Shown here: in pieces, positions 40,674-49,201 of the stretch
How positions within the stretch are numbered: the stretch's first letter is position 1
Layout of the letters: each line of letters starts with the position of its first letter
NCBI GenBank assembly: GCA_038207585.1
Contig: JBBQZP010000014.1
Coordinates: 1-64,000, forward strand
Source: JBBQZP01 sp038207585
Lineage (GTDB): Bacteria; Pseudomonadota; Alphaproteobacteria; Rhodobacterales; Rhodobacteraceae
Reading direction: 5' to 3'
Length of the DNA: 64,000 bases
Position numbers and translations under genes: made by a program
Notes under the pieces: model-generated
The model's input: the letters and a program-made list of their open reading frames with translations, nothing else
Database searches by the model: none
What the model was told of the DNA's origin: nothing

Positions 40674-40701
40674 ACATGGGCCAATTGCTGCGGGTGCACA
40701 A
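40674..40701 (-). promoter_or_regulatory. Putative heat-shock-sigma promoter of the DUF1127-sRNA transcript
   Basis: On the minus strand TTGTGC (40701-40696), a 16-base spacer, then CCATGT (40679-40674). The CCATNT -10 element is the RpoH-type hallmark, and the R. sphaeroides homologue is transcribed by RpoHI/RpoHII. The start would lie near 40667, giving a leader of about 65 bases. The -35 matches only in part, so this is tentative. Confidence 0.45.
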
Positions 40702-40867
40702 TAACTTCTGCCGCAATGCTGCCATGCAGCATCCGCATGGCTAAAGATGATGAATCTTCCATGTTTTACAAAAGCTTCGCTTGTTTTCTAGGCAGAGTTG
40801 AAACTGCCCCTTGCCGTTTGTCGCAAAGCGCGTGACGGTGCCCGGCAATTGAGCAAAGGAAAAACGC

Positions 40868-41941
40868 ATGTCAGTAGATCGTGACAGCATTCTGGGAGTT
40901 TTGGCGCGGATCACGTTGCAGGACGGCGGCGATCTGGTGTCGCGCGACCTGATTCGTGCGCTGACCGTTGACGCGGGGCAGGTGCGGTTCGTGATTGAGG
41001 CCACCAGCCCCGATCAGGCGCGCGCGCTGGCCCCGGTGCAGGCCGCGGCAGAGGCTGCAATCCGCGCCCTGCCGGGGATATCATCGGTGCAGGTGGTGAT
41101 GACGGCGCATGGTCCGGCGGCAAAAGCGCCGCCTCCCAACCTGAAGATCGGCCAGCACCCCACCCCGCAGCAGGGCGGGCCGCAGCGGGTGTCCGGCGTG
41201 GACCGGATCATTGCGGTAGGGTCGGGCAAGGGTGGGGTTGGCAAATCCACCGTTGCATCGAACCTCGCGGTGGCTCTGGCGCGGCAGGGCAGGCGGGTCG
41301 GGCTTCTGGATGCCGATATATACGGCCCCAGCCAGCCGCGCATGATGGGTGTCTCCAAACGCCCGGCAAGCCCGGATGGCAAGACGATCATCCCCCTGCA
41401 GGCGCATGGCGTCACCATGATGTCGATCGGGCTGATGCTGAAAGAAGATGAGGCGGTGATCTGGCGCGGCCCGATGATCATGGGTGCGTTGCAGCAACTG
41501 ATCGGGCAGGTCGAATGGGGCAAACTGGACATTCTGATCGTCGATCTGCCGCCCGGCACGGGTGATATCCAGTTGACGCTGTGTCAGCGCACGCATCTGA
41601 CCGGGGCGATTGTGGTGTCGACCCCGCAGGATGTGGCGCTTCTGGATGCCCGAAAGGCGCTGGATATGTTCCAGAAGCTGAAAACGCCGGTGCTGGGGCT
41701 GATCGAAAACATGTCTACTTATATATGCCCCAACTGCGGGCATGAGGCGCATATCTTTGGCCACGGCGGAGTTGCCGCCGAGGCGCGGCGTCTGGACTTG
41801 CCGTTTCTGGGGGAATTGCCGCTGGATCTGTCGGTGCGTCTGGCGGGCGACAGTGGCACGCCCGTGGCAGCGGGCGAGGGGCCGATTGCCGACGCTTATG
41901 CAGCACTTGCCGCGCGGTTGGTGGCCGGGGGAATGGCCTGA
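40868..41941 (+). CDS. mrp: Mrp/ApbC (Nbp35-type) iron-sulfur cluster carrier ATPase
   Basis: 357 residues. An N-terminal DUF59/MIP18-like domain (SILGVLARITLQDGGDLVSR, VQVVMTAHGP), then a P-loop with deviant Walker A GKGGVGKST (~120-128), LLDADIYGPSQPRMMGV, VDLPPGTGDIQLTLCQ, and a cluster-binding CPNCGHEAHIFG. It carries and transfers 4Fe-4S clusters in the cytoplasm. Own transcription unit with a terminator downstream. Confidence 0.93.
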   Translation: MSVDRDSILGVLARITLQDGGDLVSRDLIRALTVDAGQVRFVIEATSPDQARALAPVQAAAEAAIRALPGISSVQVVMTAHGPAAKAPPPNLKIGQHPTPQQGGPQRVSGVDRIIAVGSGKGGVGKSTVASNLAVALARQGRRVGLLDADIYGPSQPRMMGVSKRPASPDGKTIIPLQAHGVTMMSIGLMLKEDEAVIWRGPMIMGALQQLIGQVEWGKLDILIVDLPPGTGDIQLTLCQRTHLTGAIVVSTPQDVALLDARKALDMFQKLKTPVLGLIENMSTYICPNCGHEAHIFGHGGVAAEARRLDLPFLGELPLDLSVRLAGDSGTPVAAGEGPIADAYAALAARLVAGGMA

Positions 41942-42025
41942 GGACCATTCAGGCATGGGAATTCGTGGGTAAAGCCGCGTGAATTTCCGAAAATTGCGCA
42001 ACACACCTGCGATTCGCCGTGAAAG

Positions 42026-42050
42026 CCCGTGTCAAGACGCGGGTTTTTTT
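42026..42050 (+). terminator. Rho-independent terminator after mrp
   Basis: CCCGTG (42026-42031) pairs with CGCGGG (42038-42043), including one G.U pair, followed by seven T (42044-42050). It lies 85 bases after the mrp stop. Confidence 0.75.
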
Positions 42051-42273
42051 CGTTTCTGATCCTGAAACAGCGTTGCAATCCGGGCACAGTTTGAACCTGA
42101 TGGGAGATCATGGGAATTTACAGTTCCGGGCAATTGTCCACTACATTTAGTGATTAATAGTTTTCTTTCCGCCAGAAATTGTTTTTACCCTTGCGAAAAT
42201 AGCTACCAGATGATGTTTTACCTGGGGTGCTGGATCAAGATATTCGGTCTGATCAACCCGGATAGCCATCAAA
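42051..42273. other. AT-rich region upstream of the dcw promoter
   Basis: About 220 bases markedly richer in A/T than the rest of the window (for example TTAGTGATTAATAGTTTTCT near 42150). No frame with coding character is seen. It probably contains upstream activator or curvature elements for the dcw promoter, but no specific site can be named. Confidence 0.4.
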
Positions 42274-42298
42274 TTCCATTGCGTCCCATATAATCCCA
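42274..42298 (+). promoter_or_regulatory. dcw promoter with overlapping MraZ-box repeats
   Basis: TTCCA (42274-42278), TCCCA (42284-42288) and TCCCA (42294-42298) are spaced exactly 10 bases apart. On the opposite strand they read TGGAA, TGGGA and TGGGA with 5-base spacers, the pattern bound by MraZ (TGGGN repeats), the last-but-one being exact. TATAAT (42289-42294) lies inside the last spacer, giving a perfect -10; no good -35 is seen. MraZ bound here would block polymerase, so the cluster is probably autoregulated. Confidence 0.65.
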
Positions 42299-42300
42299 TG

Positions 42301-42508
42301 GCAATGATTGCTCACGAACGATGAAGCGGTCAACGACAACAAGGGCACCAAGACCCAAAGGCGAAGCAGTTCATACAGGCAGCCGCCTTCATCGAACGAC
42401 AGGTTCCGACGCGCAAGCGAGCAGACATCTCCCCCAGGTGGTTTGCGTGGTTGGACGCCCAGCGATGGGACAGGACGGCGGATTGAGCAGTGGCAGCCGC
42501 TCAATCCG
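42301..42508 (+). ncRNA. upsM: UpsM-like leader RNA of the dcw cluster
   Basis: The predicted transcript starts about 42301, and the mraZ GTG is at 42572, so the leader is about 270 bases, far longer than normal. At its distal part lies a perfect 10-bp hairpin (42479-42488 with 42499-42508, loop of 10). In R. sphaeroides the dcw cluster has an unusually long leader from which the abundant sRNA UpsM is made. The length and hairpin position agree with a 3' end near 42508. No coding potential or ribosome site is seen in this stretch. The identification is by position and structure; sequence identity could not be tested. Confidence 0.6.
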
Positions 42509-42513
42509 CCGAT

Positions 42514-42551
42514 TTCCGTTTCGGGGGCCCAAATCGGGGCCCGAAACGGAA
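42514..42551 (+). promoter_or_regulatory. Second strong hairpin in the mraZ leader
   Basis: A perfect 12-bp stem (42514-42525 with 42540-42551) extended by three inner G-C pairs across a small bulge. It ends 20 bases before the mraZ start and just before the AAGGAAA ribosome region. There is no U-run, so it is not a classical terminator; it may protect the downstream mRNA after cleavage or hold translation initiation. Confidence 0.6.
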
Positions 42552-42571
42552 AAAGGCAAAGGAAACGGGAC

Positions 42572-43078
42572 GTGTCGGAGGCATTCAGAGGCGAATTCTA
42601 CCAGAAGGTAGACATGAAGGCGCGGGTCTCGATCCCGGCAGCCTTTCGCCGCATTCTGGAGGCTGACGATCCCGCCACTGCCGAATTTCCCCGCGCCCGT
42701 GTCTATATGGTTTACGGTGGTGCCAAGCGAAATTTCGTCGAATGTTATTCCCGTCTGGGCGCCGAGGCTTTGGCGCGCGACATTGAATCGATGGAATTGG
42801 GCTCCAACGCCCGTGACCGCGCCGAGCGCGAGATGATCACCCGGTCGGTGATGATCGAGATTGAACCCGATGGCCGCATTGTTCTGCCCCAGAAGGTGCG
42901 CGAGAAGATGGGCTTTGCGGCCGATGATCTGACAGCGGGTTCCGAGGCCGCGTTTGCGGGGTCGACCAACCGCTTCAAGCTCTACCGTCGTGAGGTCTAT
43001 GAGGCCGAACTTGACGGCGAAGATGAGGACGATACCGATCCGCTGACGCTGGTTGGCCGCCACAGAACGGTGGGCTGA
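42572..43078 (+). CDS. mraZ: Division/cell wall cluster transcriptional repressor MraZ
   Basis: 168 residues from GTG 42572. An open frame reaches back to 42308, but the extra residues are not MraZ-like and cover the leader. Two AbrB-like SpoVT repeats with the paired DxxxR motifs: FRGEFYQKVDMKARVSIPAA and IEIEPDGRIVLPQKVREKMG. MraZ binds TGGGN repeats upstream of its own gene and represses the cluster; such repeats are seen at 42274-42298. The C-terminus is acidic (LDGEDEDDTDPL). Confidence 0.9.
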   Translation: MSEAFRGEFYQKVDMKARVSIPAAFRRILEADDPATAEFPRARVYMVYGGAKRNFVECYSRLGAEALARDIESMELGSNARDRAEREMITRSVMIEIEPDGRIVLPQKVREKMGFAADDLTAGSEAAFAGSTNRFKLYRREVYEAELDGEDEDDTDPLTLVGRHRTVG

Positions 43079-44098
43079 ATGGCGCCGTTCGGTGACCCTT
43101 CGCCCGGTCGCGCCCCGCATGTTCCCGTTTTGCTGCGCCCCTTGCTGGACGCCACCGCGCCGATTTCGGGTGTATGGCTGGACGGCACGCTTGGCGCGGG
43201 CGGCTATGCGCGCGGATTGCTGGAGGCCGGCGCTGACCGTGTGATCGGTATTGACCGCGACCCGGCAGCTCTGGCGATGGCCGAGGTGTGGGCCGCACCT
43301 TACGGTTCTCGATTTCGCGCCGTGGCGGGCACGTTTTCCGATCTGGACACACTGGCGGGCGAGCCTTTGGACGGCGTGGTTCTGGATCTTGGCGTATCCT
43401 CCATGCAGCTTGATCAGGCCGAACGCGGTTTTTCCTTCATGCGCGATGGCCCTTTGGACATGCGGATGAGCCAGGACGGCCCAAGTGCTGCCGATCTGGT
43501 CAATACGGCGGATGAGGCTGAACTAGCCGATATCCTTTATCTTTACGGCGAAGAGCGCGCCTCACGCCGCATCGCGCGGGCCATTGTGGCGGCGCGTGTG
43601 GCAGAGCCGATCACCTCCACCCTGCGACTGGCCGGGATTGTGGCGGGCTGTCTGCCACGCCCCAAACCGGGCCAAAGCCACCCCGCCACGCGCAGCTTTC
43701 AGGCGATCCGCATTGCCGTGAACACCGAATTTTCCGAGCTGGCCGAAGGGCTTATGGCGGCCGAGCGGGCTTTGAAACCCGGCGGCAAGCTGGCTGTCGT
43801 CAGCTTTCACTCGCTGGAGGACCGGATCGTGAAGCGCTTTTTGCAACTGCGGTCGGGCAACGAGGCGCAGACCAATCGCTACGCCCCCGCCCGTGCCGAG
43901 GATGCGCCCCGCTTTGATCTGACCCCGCGCCGCGCGATTGCGCCCGATGACGCCGAACTTGCCGACAACCCCCGCGCGCGGTCGGCCAAACTGCGCGTGG
44001 CCCGCCGCACCGATGCGCCTGCTGGCAGCGTCGATCCCGCCGCCCTTGGCGTGCCTCAGTTTCAAAAGACCCAGTTTCACACGAAAGGACGTCGCTGA
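43079..44098 (+). CDS. rsmH: 16S rRNA m4C1402 methyltransferase
   Basis: 339 residues. HVPVLLRPLLDATAPISGVW, LDGTLGAGGYARGLLEAGAD (SAM motif I), VVLDLGVSSMQLDQAERGFS and FMRDGPLDMRMSQDGPSA, LFLYGEERASRRIA-like helix, and ELFSELAEG-like region, then GGKLAVVSFHSLEDRIVKRF. Methylates N4 of C1402 in the 30S decoding site. Begins directly after the mraZ stop; its stop overlaps the ftsL ATG (TGATG). Confidence 0.94.
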   Translation: MAPFGDPSPGRAPHVPVLLRPLLDATAPISGVWLDGTLGAGGYARGLLEAGADRVIGIDRDPAALAMAEVWAAPYGSRFRAVAGTFSDLDTLAGEPLDGVVLDLGVSSMQLDQAERGFSFMRDGPLDMRMSQDGPSAADLVNTADEAELADILYLYGEERASRRIARAIVAARVAEPITSTLRLAGIVAGCLPRPKPGQSHPATRSFQAIRIAVNTEFSELAEGLMAAERALKPGGKLAVVSFHSLEDRIVKRFLQLRSGNEAQTNRYAPARAEDAPRFDLTPRRAIAPDDAELADNPRARSAKLRVARRTDAPAGSVDPAALGVPQFQKTQFHTKGRR

Positions 44099-44448
44099 TG
44101 CGCCCGGTCATTTTCATCGTCGCCGCTGTTGCCGTCATGGGCCTTGCCTTCTGGGCCTACCGCGAAAACTACGCCACACAAGTGGCGCTTAAAGATGTCA
44201 GCCGCCTGCAAGCCGAAATCGCCGACCTGCGCGAGGCTCTGGCGGTGCAGCGCGCCGAATGGGCATACCTGAACCGCCCCGCTCGGCTGCGCGAACTGAC
44301 GGATGCGAATTTTGACCGGTTGGGCCTGTTGCCATTGGAACCGGGGCAATTCGGCCAGATCGGGCAGGTTGCCTATCCGACTGCCGATCTGCCCAAGATC
44401 ACCAGCCCCGTCGATGTGATCGGCACCCGTGAAGAGGCTTTCCCATGA
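44098..44448 (+). CDS. ftsL: Cell division protein FtsL
   Basis: 116 residues: one N-terminal membrane helix (VIFIVAAVAVMGLAFWAYRE), then a coiled-coil (VSRLQAEIADLREALAVQRA EWAYLNRPARLREL in two heptad stretches), as FtsL has for pairing with FtsB and FtsQ at the septum. Position between rsmH and ftsI supports the call despite weak sequence conservation. Overlaps ftsI by ATGA. Confidence 0.88.
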   Translation: MRPVIFIVAAVAVMGLAFWAYRENYATQVALKDVSRLQAEIADLREALAVQRAEWAYLNRPARLRELTDANFDRLGLLPLEPGQFGQIGQVAYPTADLPKITSPVDVIGTREEAFP

Positions 44449-46235
44449 CCCGTACCCCGCTTCGCCCCCTTGCGCGCATCCTGCAGGCCCGTGCCGCAGG
44501 CGAAAACCCCGATGTGATCGAGCGTGAAAACCTGCGTGTGCGCCACGAAGAGATTCAGGATCGCGCCCGGTCCCGCGCCGAGGGGCGGCTTTTGTTCATG
44601 GGGGTTGTGTTTTTTGCGGCCTTTGCCCTGATTGGCGCGCGGATGGGCGTTTTGTCGGCCAGCCAGCCCGAAGAGCCCAAAATCGCCGCCTCCGGCGCGC
44701 AGATCCTCGCGCAGCGTGCTGATATCACCGACCGCAATGGCCGCGTTCTGGCCACCAACATGCTGACCCATGCGCTTTACGCCCAGCCCCGCGACATGGT
44801 CGATCCCAAGGGCACGGCGGCCAAACTTGCCAAGATTTTCCCCGACCTGAACGCCGACACGTTGGAGCGCCGCTTTACCGATGGACGCAGCTTTTTGTGG
44901 GTGAAAAAGGTGTTGTCTCCCGAACAATTGCAGGCGGTGCATGAAATCGGCGATCCGGGGCTGTACTTTGGCCCGCGCGAGATGCGCCTTTATCCCAATG
45001 GCAAACTGGCAGCCCATGTTCTGGGCGGTGCCAGCTTTGGTGCCGAGGGCGTGAATTCGGCCGAGGTGATCGGCACCGCCGGTATCGAAAAGGCGATGGA
45101 CGCGCGCCTGCGTGACCCCGCGCAGGGCGACCAGCCGCTTGCCCTGTCGATTGATCTGACCGTTCAGGCGGCGGTCGAGGAAGTGTTGTCTGCCGGCATG
45201 ATCATGATGAACGCGAAAGGCGCTGCGGCGGTTCTGATGGATGTGAAAACGGGCGAAATTCTGGCTCTTGCCTCGCTGCCCGATTTCGACCCCAACGACC
45301 GCCCGCAACCTCTGCTGATCGGTGATCCGGGCGACAGCCCCTTGTTCAACCGCGCGGTGCAGGGGGTGTACGAGCTTGGTTCGACCTTCAAGATATTTGC
45401 CATTGCGCAAGCGTTGGAGCTGGGCCTTGTAAACCCCGAAACGCTGGTTGATGCCAATGCGCCGATGTATTGGGGCAAGTTCAAGATCAACGAATTTGAG
45501 GGCCACAACTACGGCCCGAAACTTTCGGTCACCGACATCATCACCAAATCGTCGAACGTCGGCACAGCACATGTTGCGCTGATGATCGGCGGGTTGCGGC
45601 AGCAGGCGTTCCTGAAATCCCTGGGGATGTTCGATGCGACCCCGGTCGAGTTGATCGAGGCGCCGGGGGCGAGGCCGATCATCCCGAAGCGCTGGCCGGA
45701 TATTGTAACGATTACCGCATCTTACGGGCACGGCGTGGCCGCCAGCCCGCTGCATCTCGCTGCCGCTTATGCCACCATTGCGAACGGCGGGATCACGGTG
45801 AAGCCGACCCTTCTGCACAACGCGCCGCACGCGCCCGGCATACGGGTGATCAGCCAGACCGTTGCCACGCAGGCGGTTGGCATGTTGCGCAATGTGGTGA
45901 CCAAGGGCACGGCAAGCATGGGTGATGTGCCGGGCTATGCGGTGGGCGGCAAGACCGGCACGGCGGAAAAGCCGCGCCGCAACGGGCGCGGCTATATCAA
46001 GGACAAGGTGGTGAACACCTTTGCCAGCGTGTTTCCGACCAACAATCCGCAATATGTCCTGATCGTGACGCTGGATGAACCGGTGGAAACCACCGGCCCC
46101 AAACCGCGCCGCACCGCAGGCTGGACCGCCGTTCCGGTGGCCGCCGAGGTAATCCGCCGCGCCGCCCCCCTGCTTGGCTTGCGGCCAGAGGTTGAAGTTG
46201 TGCCCGCGCAGGCGATAACAGTCAGTGCGAACTGA
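44445..46235 (+). CDS. ftsI: Septal peptidoglycan transpeptidase FtsI (PBP3)
   Basis: 596 residues. Cytoplasmic N-terminus, a single membrane helix (~49-67), a pedestal domain (ILAQRADITDRNGRVLATNM), then the penicillin-binding domain: STFK with Ser313, SSN at 369-371, KTGT at 503-506. It crosslinks septal peptidoglycan together with the glycosyltransferase FtsW, encoded further along. Coupled to ftsL by ATGA; murE begins 15 bases after. Confidence 0.95.
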   Translation: MTRTPLRPLARILQARAAGENPDVIERENLRVRHEEIQDRARSRAEGRLLFMGVVFFAAFALIGARMGVLSASQPEEPKIAASGAQILAQRADITDRNGRVLATNMLTHALYAQPRDMVDPKGTAAKLAKIFPDLNADTLERRFTDGRSFLWVKKVLSPEQLQAVHEIGDPGLYFGPREMRLYPNGKLAAHVLGGASFGAEGVNSAEVIGTAGIEKAMDARLRDPAQGDQPLALSIDLTVQAAVEEVLSAGMIMMNAKGAAAVLMDVKTGEILALASLPDFDPNDRPQPLLIGDPGDSPLFNRAVQGVYELGSTFKIFAIAQALELGLVNPETLVDANAPMYWGKFKINEFEGHNYGPKLSVTDIITKSSNVGTAHVALMIGGLRQQAFLKSLGMFDATPVELIEAPGARPIIPKRWPDIVTITASYGHGVAASPLHLAAAYATIANGGITVKPTLLHNAPHAPGIRVISQTVATQAVGMLRNVVTKGTASMGDVPGYAVGGKTGTAEKPRRNGRGYIKDKVVNTFASVFPTNNPQYVLIVTLDEPVETTGPKPRRTAGWTAVPVAAEVIRRAAPLLGLRPEVEVVPAQAITVSAN

Positions 46236-46250
46236 TTTTGGGGCGAAGCG

Positions 46251-47759
46251 ATGGCAACTGGCACAACGGGCGACGGGGCGGGCAGGGTTACATCGCTTGC
46301 GCATCTTGGCCTGACCGCACGGGCGGGGCGGGATGCGCAGATCAGCGGGCTTGCGGTTGACAGCCGGGCAGTAAAGCCCGGTTTTTTGTTCGCGGCCCTG
46401 CCGGGCAGTTCGGTGCATGGAGCCGCGTTCATTCCGGCTGCGCTCAAGCTGGGGGCTGTGGCGGTGCTGACTGATGCTGCGGGCGCTCGCCTCGCGGCGG
46501 ATGATCTGGCCGCGTCGAAGGCAGCCCTGATCATTGCCGAAGATGCGCGCACCACTCTGGCTTCGGCTGCGGCACTTTGGTCGGGTGCGCAGCCTGCCAC
46601 GATGGTTGCCGTCACCGGAACCAACGGCAAGACCAGCGTGGCCAGCTTTACCCGGCAGATCTGGACGCTGATGGGCCACGCCGCGATCAACATCGGCACG
46701 ACCGGGGTTGAGGGCGCGTGGGAAGCACCAAGTGCCCACACCACACCTGATCCGATCACCCTGCACCGGATGCTGGCCGAGGCGGCAGGGGCAGGGGTTA
46801 CGCATGCGGCGATGGAGGCATCGTCGCACGGGCTGGATCAGCGGCGCATGGACGGGGTGCAACTGAAAGCGGCGGGGTTCACGAACTTCACGCAGGATCA
46901 TCTGGATTATCACGGCACGTTCGAGGCGTATTTTTCCGCCAAGGCCGCCTTGTTCGACCGCCTGTTGCCTGATGACGGCATCGCGGTGATCAACATGAAC
47001 GATCCTCGCGGGGGGGATATGGCCGCGATTGCCACTGCGCGCGGGCAGACGGTTTTGCAGGTAGGCAGCGGTCCCGACTGCGATCTGCGCATCCTGAACC
47101 AGCGTTTTGATACCACCGGGCAGGACCTGCGCTTTTCGTGGCGCGGGCAGGTGCATCAGGCTAGGCTTGCGCTGATCGGGGGCTTTCAGGCCGAGAATGT
47201 GGCTTTGGCCGCAGGGCTGGTCATCGCTTGCGGCGCGCCCCCGGCGGATGTGTTCGCGACCTTTCCCCGGCTGGTGGGAGTGCGGGGCCGGATGCAGTTG
47301 GCGGCCACCCGCGCCAACGGGGCGGCGGTGTTCGTCGATTTCGCGCACTCTCCCGATGCGGTTGCGACTGCGCTAAAGGCGCTGCGCCCGCATGTGATGG
47401 GGCGGATTGTCATCGTGTTCGGCGCGGGCGGCGATCGTGACCGGGGCAAGCGGCCTCTGATGGGGGCGGCCGCGCGAGACAATGCCGATGTCTTGTTTGT
47501 AACCGATGACAACCCGCGTTCGGAAGACCCGGCCAGCATCCGCGCCGCGATCATGGCAGCCTGCCCCGAGGCGACCGAGGTGGGCGACCGGGCCGAGGCT
47601 ATTCTGCGCGGGGTTGATGCGCTTGGTCCCGGCGATGCGCTGCTGGTCGCGGGAAAGGGGCACGAATCTGGTCAGACGATTGCGGGCACGGTTTATCCCT
47701 TTGATGATGTAGAACAATCTTCGGTCGCGGTGGCCGCGCTGGATGGGGATTTGATATGA
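46251..47759 (+). CDS. murE: UDP-MurNAc-tripeptide synthetase MurE (meso-DAP adding)
   Basis: 502 residues. Mur ligase: VDSRAVKPGFLFAALPG (UDP-binding), ATP loop TGTNGKTSV (122-130), TPDPITLHRMLAEA, MEASSHGLDQRR, TNFTQDHLDYHGT, and DDNPRSEDP (DNPR at 420-423), the motif that selects meso-diaminopimelate. Adds DAP to UDP-MurNAc-L-Ala-D-Glu. Overlaps murF by ATGA. Confidence 0.95.
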   Translation: MATGTTGDGAGRVTSLAHLGLTARAGRDAQISGLAVDSRAVKPGFLFAALPGSSVHGAAFIPAALKLGAVAVLTDAAGARLAADDLAASKAALIIAEDARTTLASAAALWSGAQPATMVAVTGTNGKTSVASFTRQIWTLMGHAAINIGTTGVEGAWEAPSAHTTPDPITLHRMLAEAAGAGVTHAAMEASSHGLDQRRMDGVQLKAAGFTNFTQDHLDYHGTFEAYFSAKAALFDRLLPDDGIAVINMNDPRGGDMAAIATARGQTVLQVGSGPDCDLRILNQRFDTTGQDLRFSWRGQVHQARLALIGGFQAENVALAAGLVIACGAPPADVFATFPRLVGVRGRMQLAATRANGAAVFVDFAHSPDAVATALKALRPHVMGRIVIVFGAGGDRDRGKRPLMGAAARDNADVLFVTDDNPRSEDPASIRAAIMAACPEATEVGDRAEAILRGVDALGPGDALLVAGKGHESGQTIAGTVYPFDDVEQSSVAVAALDGDLI

Positions 47760-49201
47760 CCCCGCTTTGGACCTCGGCGCAGGCGCAAGCCGCCACGGGG
47801 GGGCGCTGCACGGCGGATTGGCAAGCGACAGGCGTATCCATCGACACCCGCACGCTTGCCCCCGGTGATCTGTTCGTCGCCCTGACCGACGCGCGCGATG
47901 GCCATGATTTCGTGGCGGCGGCGTTGGCAAAGGGTGCTGCGGCGGCGCTTGTGTCGCGCGTTCCTGACGGGGTTTCCGCCGATGCGCCGTTGCTGATCGT
48001 GCCCGATGTTCTGGCAGCACTTGCCGCTTTGGGCCAAGCTGCCCGCAAGCGCACGGCGGCGAAGGTTGTGGGTGTCACCGGATCGGTTGGCAAAACTTCC
48101 AGCAAGGAAATGCTGCGCGTTGTTCTGGGCGGGCAGGGGCGCGTGCATGCCGCCGAGGCCAGCTACAACAACCATTGGGGCGTGCCGCTGACGCTGGCGC
48201 GGATGCCTGCCGATACCGAATTCGCTGTGATCGAGATCGGCATGAACCACCCCGGCGAAATCGCCCCGCTGTCGCGCATGGCGGGTCTGGACGTGGCCAT
48301 GATCACCACCGTCGCCGCAGCGCATCTGGAGGCGTTTGAAAGCATTGAGGGCATTGCGCACGAAAAGGCGTCCATCTTGGACGGGTTGCGCACGGGCGGC
48401 GTGGCAGTGCTGCCGACCGATCTGGGTGTCAGCCCGATCCTTATGGCCAAGGCGCAGGCGGTTGGCGCGCGGGTGATGGGCTTTGGCGCTGCAAAGGAGG
48501 CCGCGTTTCATCTGGATGACGTGATCCTGTCCGCCACCGCCACCACGATCCGCGCCACCTGCAACGGTGCGGCGCGGCTGTTCAAGGTATCCTCCCCGGG
48601 CCGCCATTTCGCGATGAATGCGCTGGCGGTTCTGGCTGTGGCCGACGCTTTGGGACTGGACCCCAGCATTGCCGGCCACGACCTTGGCCGCTGGTTGCCG
48701 CCCCTGGGTCGTGGCACGCGCGAACGCATCATGCTGGACCCGGTCGAGGATATCAGCTTCGATCTGATCGACGATGCGTTCAACGCAAACCCCGCATCCC
48801 TTGCCGCCTCGCTTGAGGTGCTGGCGCTGATGGAGCCGACCGATGGCATCGGGCGCGTGGCCATGGGGCGGAGGATTGCCATTCTGGGCGACATGCTGGA
48901 ACTGGGGTCAACCGAAGGCGCGCTGCATGCCGCTGTGGCCCTGCATCCGGCATTTGAAAAGATTACCATCGTCCACTGTGTCGGCCCCCGGATGCGCGCG
49001 CTTTATGACGCCCTGCCGCGCCGTAAGCGCGGTGAATGGGTGGCAACCGCGCCCGAACTTGCGGCCCGCGCCCATGCTCTGGTTGATGCGGGCGACATCG
49101 TTCTGGTCAAGGGTTCCAAGGGTATCAAGGTCAGTCTGGTTGTTGACGCCCTGCGCAAATTGCGTCAGGGCGTGCCACAAGAAAATCGAGGGGCAGAGTA
49201 G
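47756..49201 (+). CDS. murF: UDP-MurNAc-pentapeptide synthetase MurF
   Basis: 481 residues. SIDTRTLAPGDLFVALTDAR, ATP loop TGSVGKTSSKEML (from 108), AEASYNNHWGVPLTLARMP, EIGMNHPGEIAPLSRMAGLD, DDAFNANPASLAASLEVL, AILGDMLELG, and VLVKGSKGIKVSLVVDAL. Adds D-Ala-D-Ala to the tripeptide. Its stop is followed directly by the mraY ATG. Confidence 0.95.
   Translation: MTPLWTSAQAQAATGGRCTADWQATGVSIDTRTLAPGDLFVALTDARDGHDFVAAALAKGAAAALVSRVPDGVSADAPLLIVPDVLAALAALGQAARKRTAAKVVGVTGSVGKTSSKEMLRVVLGGQGRVHAAEASYNNHWGVPLTLARMPADTEFAVIEIGMNHPGEIAPLSRMAGLDVAMITTVAAAHLEAFESIEGIAHEKASILDGLRTGGVAVLPTDLGVSPILMAKAQAVGARVMGFGAAKEAAFHLDDVILSATATTIRATCNGAARLFKVSSPGRHFAMNALAVLAVADALGLDPSIAGHDLGRWLPPLGRGTRERIMLDPVEDISFDLIDDAFNANPASLAASLEVLALMEPTDGIGRVAMGRRIAILGDMLELGSTEGALHAAVALHPAFEKITIVHCVGPRMRALYDALPRRKRGEWVATAPELAARAHALVDAGDIVLVKGSKGIKVSLVVDALRKLRQGVPQENRGAE

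Noticed and set aside
42308..42571. N-terminal extension of mraZ by 88 residues
   Set aside because: The extension is Arg/Ser-rich without MraZ similarity, covers perfect RNA hairpins, and GTG 42572 has both a ribosome site and the right family start.
44373..47348. 991-residue minus-strand open frame across ftsI and murE
   Set aside because: Very long but made of His/Arg/Gly-rich antisense sequence; both plus-strand genes have complete active-site motifs.
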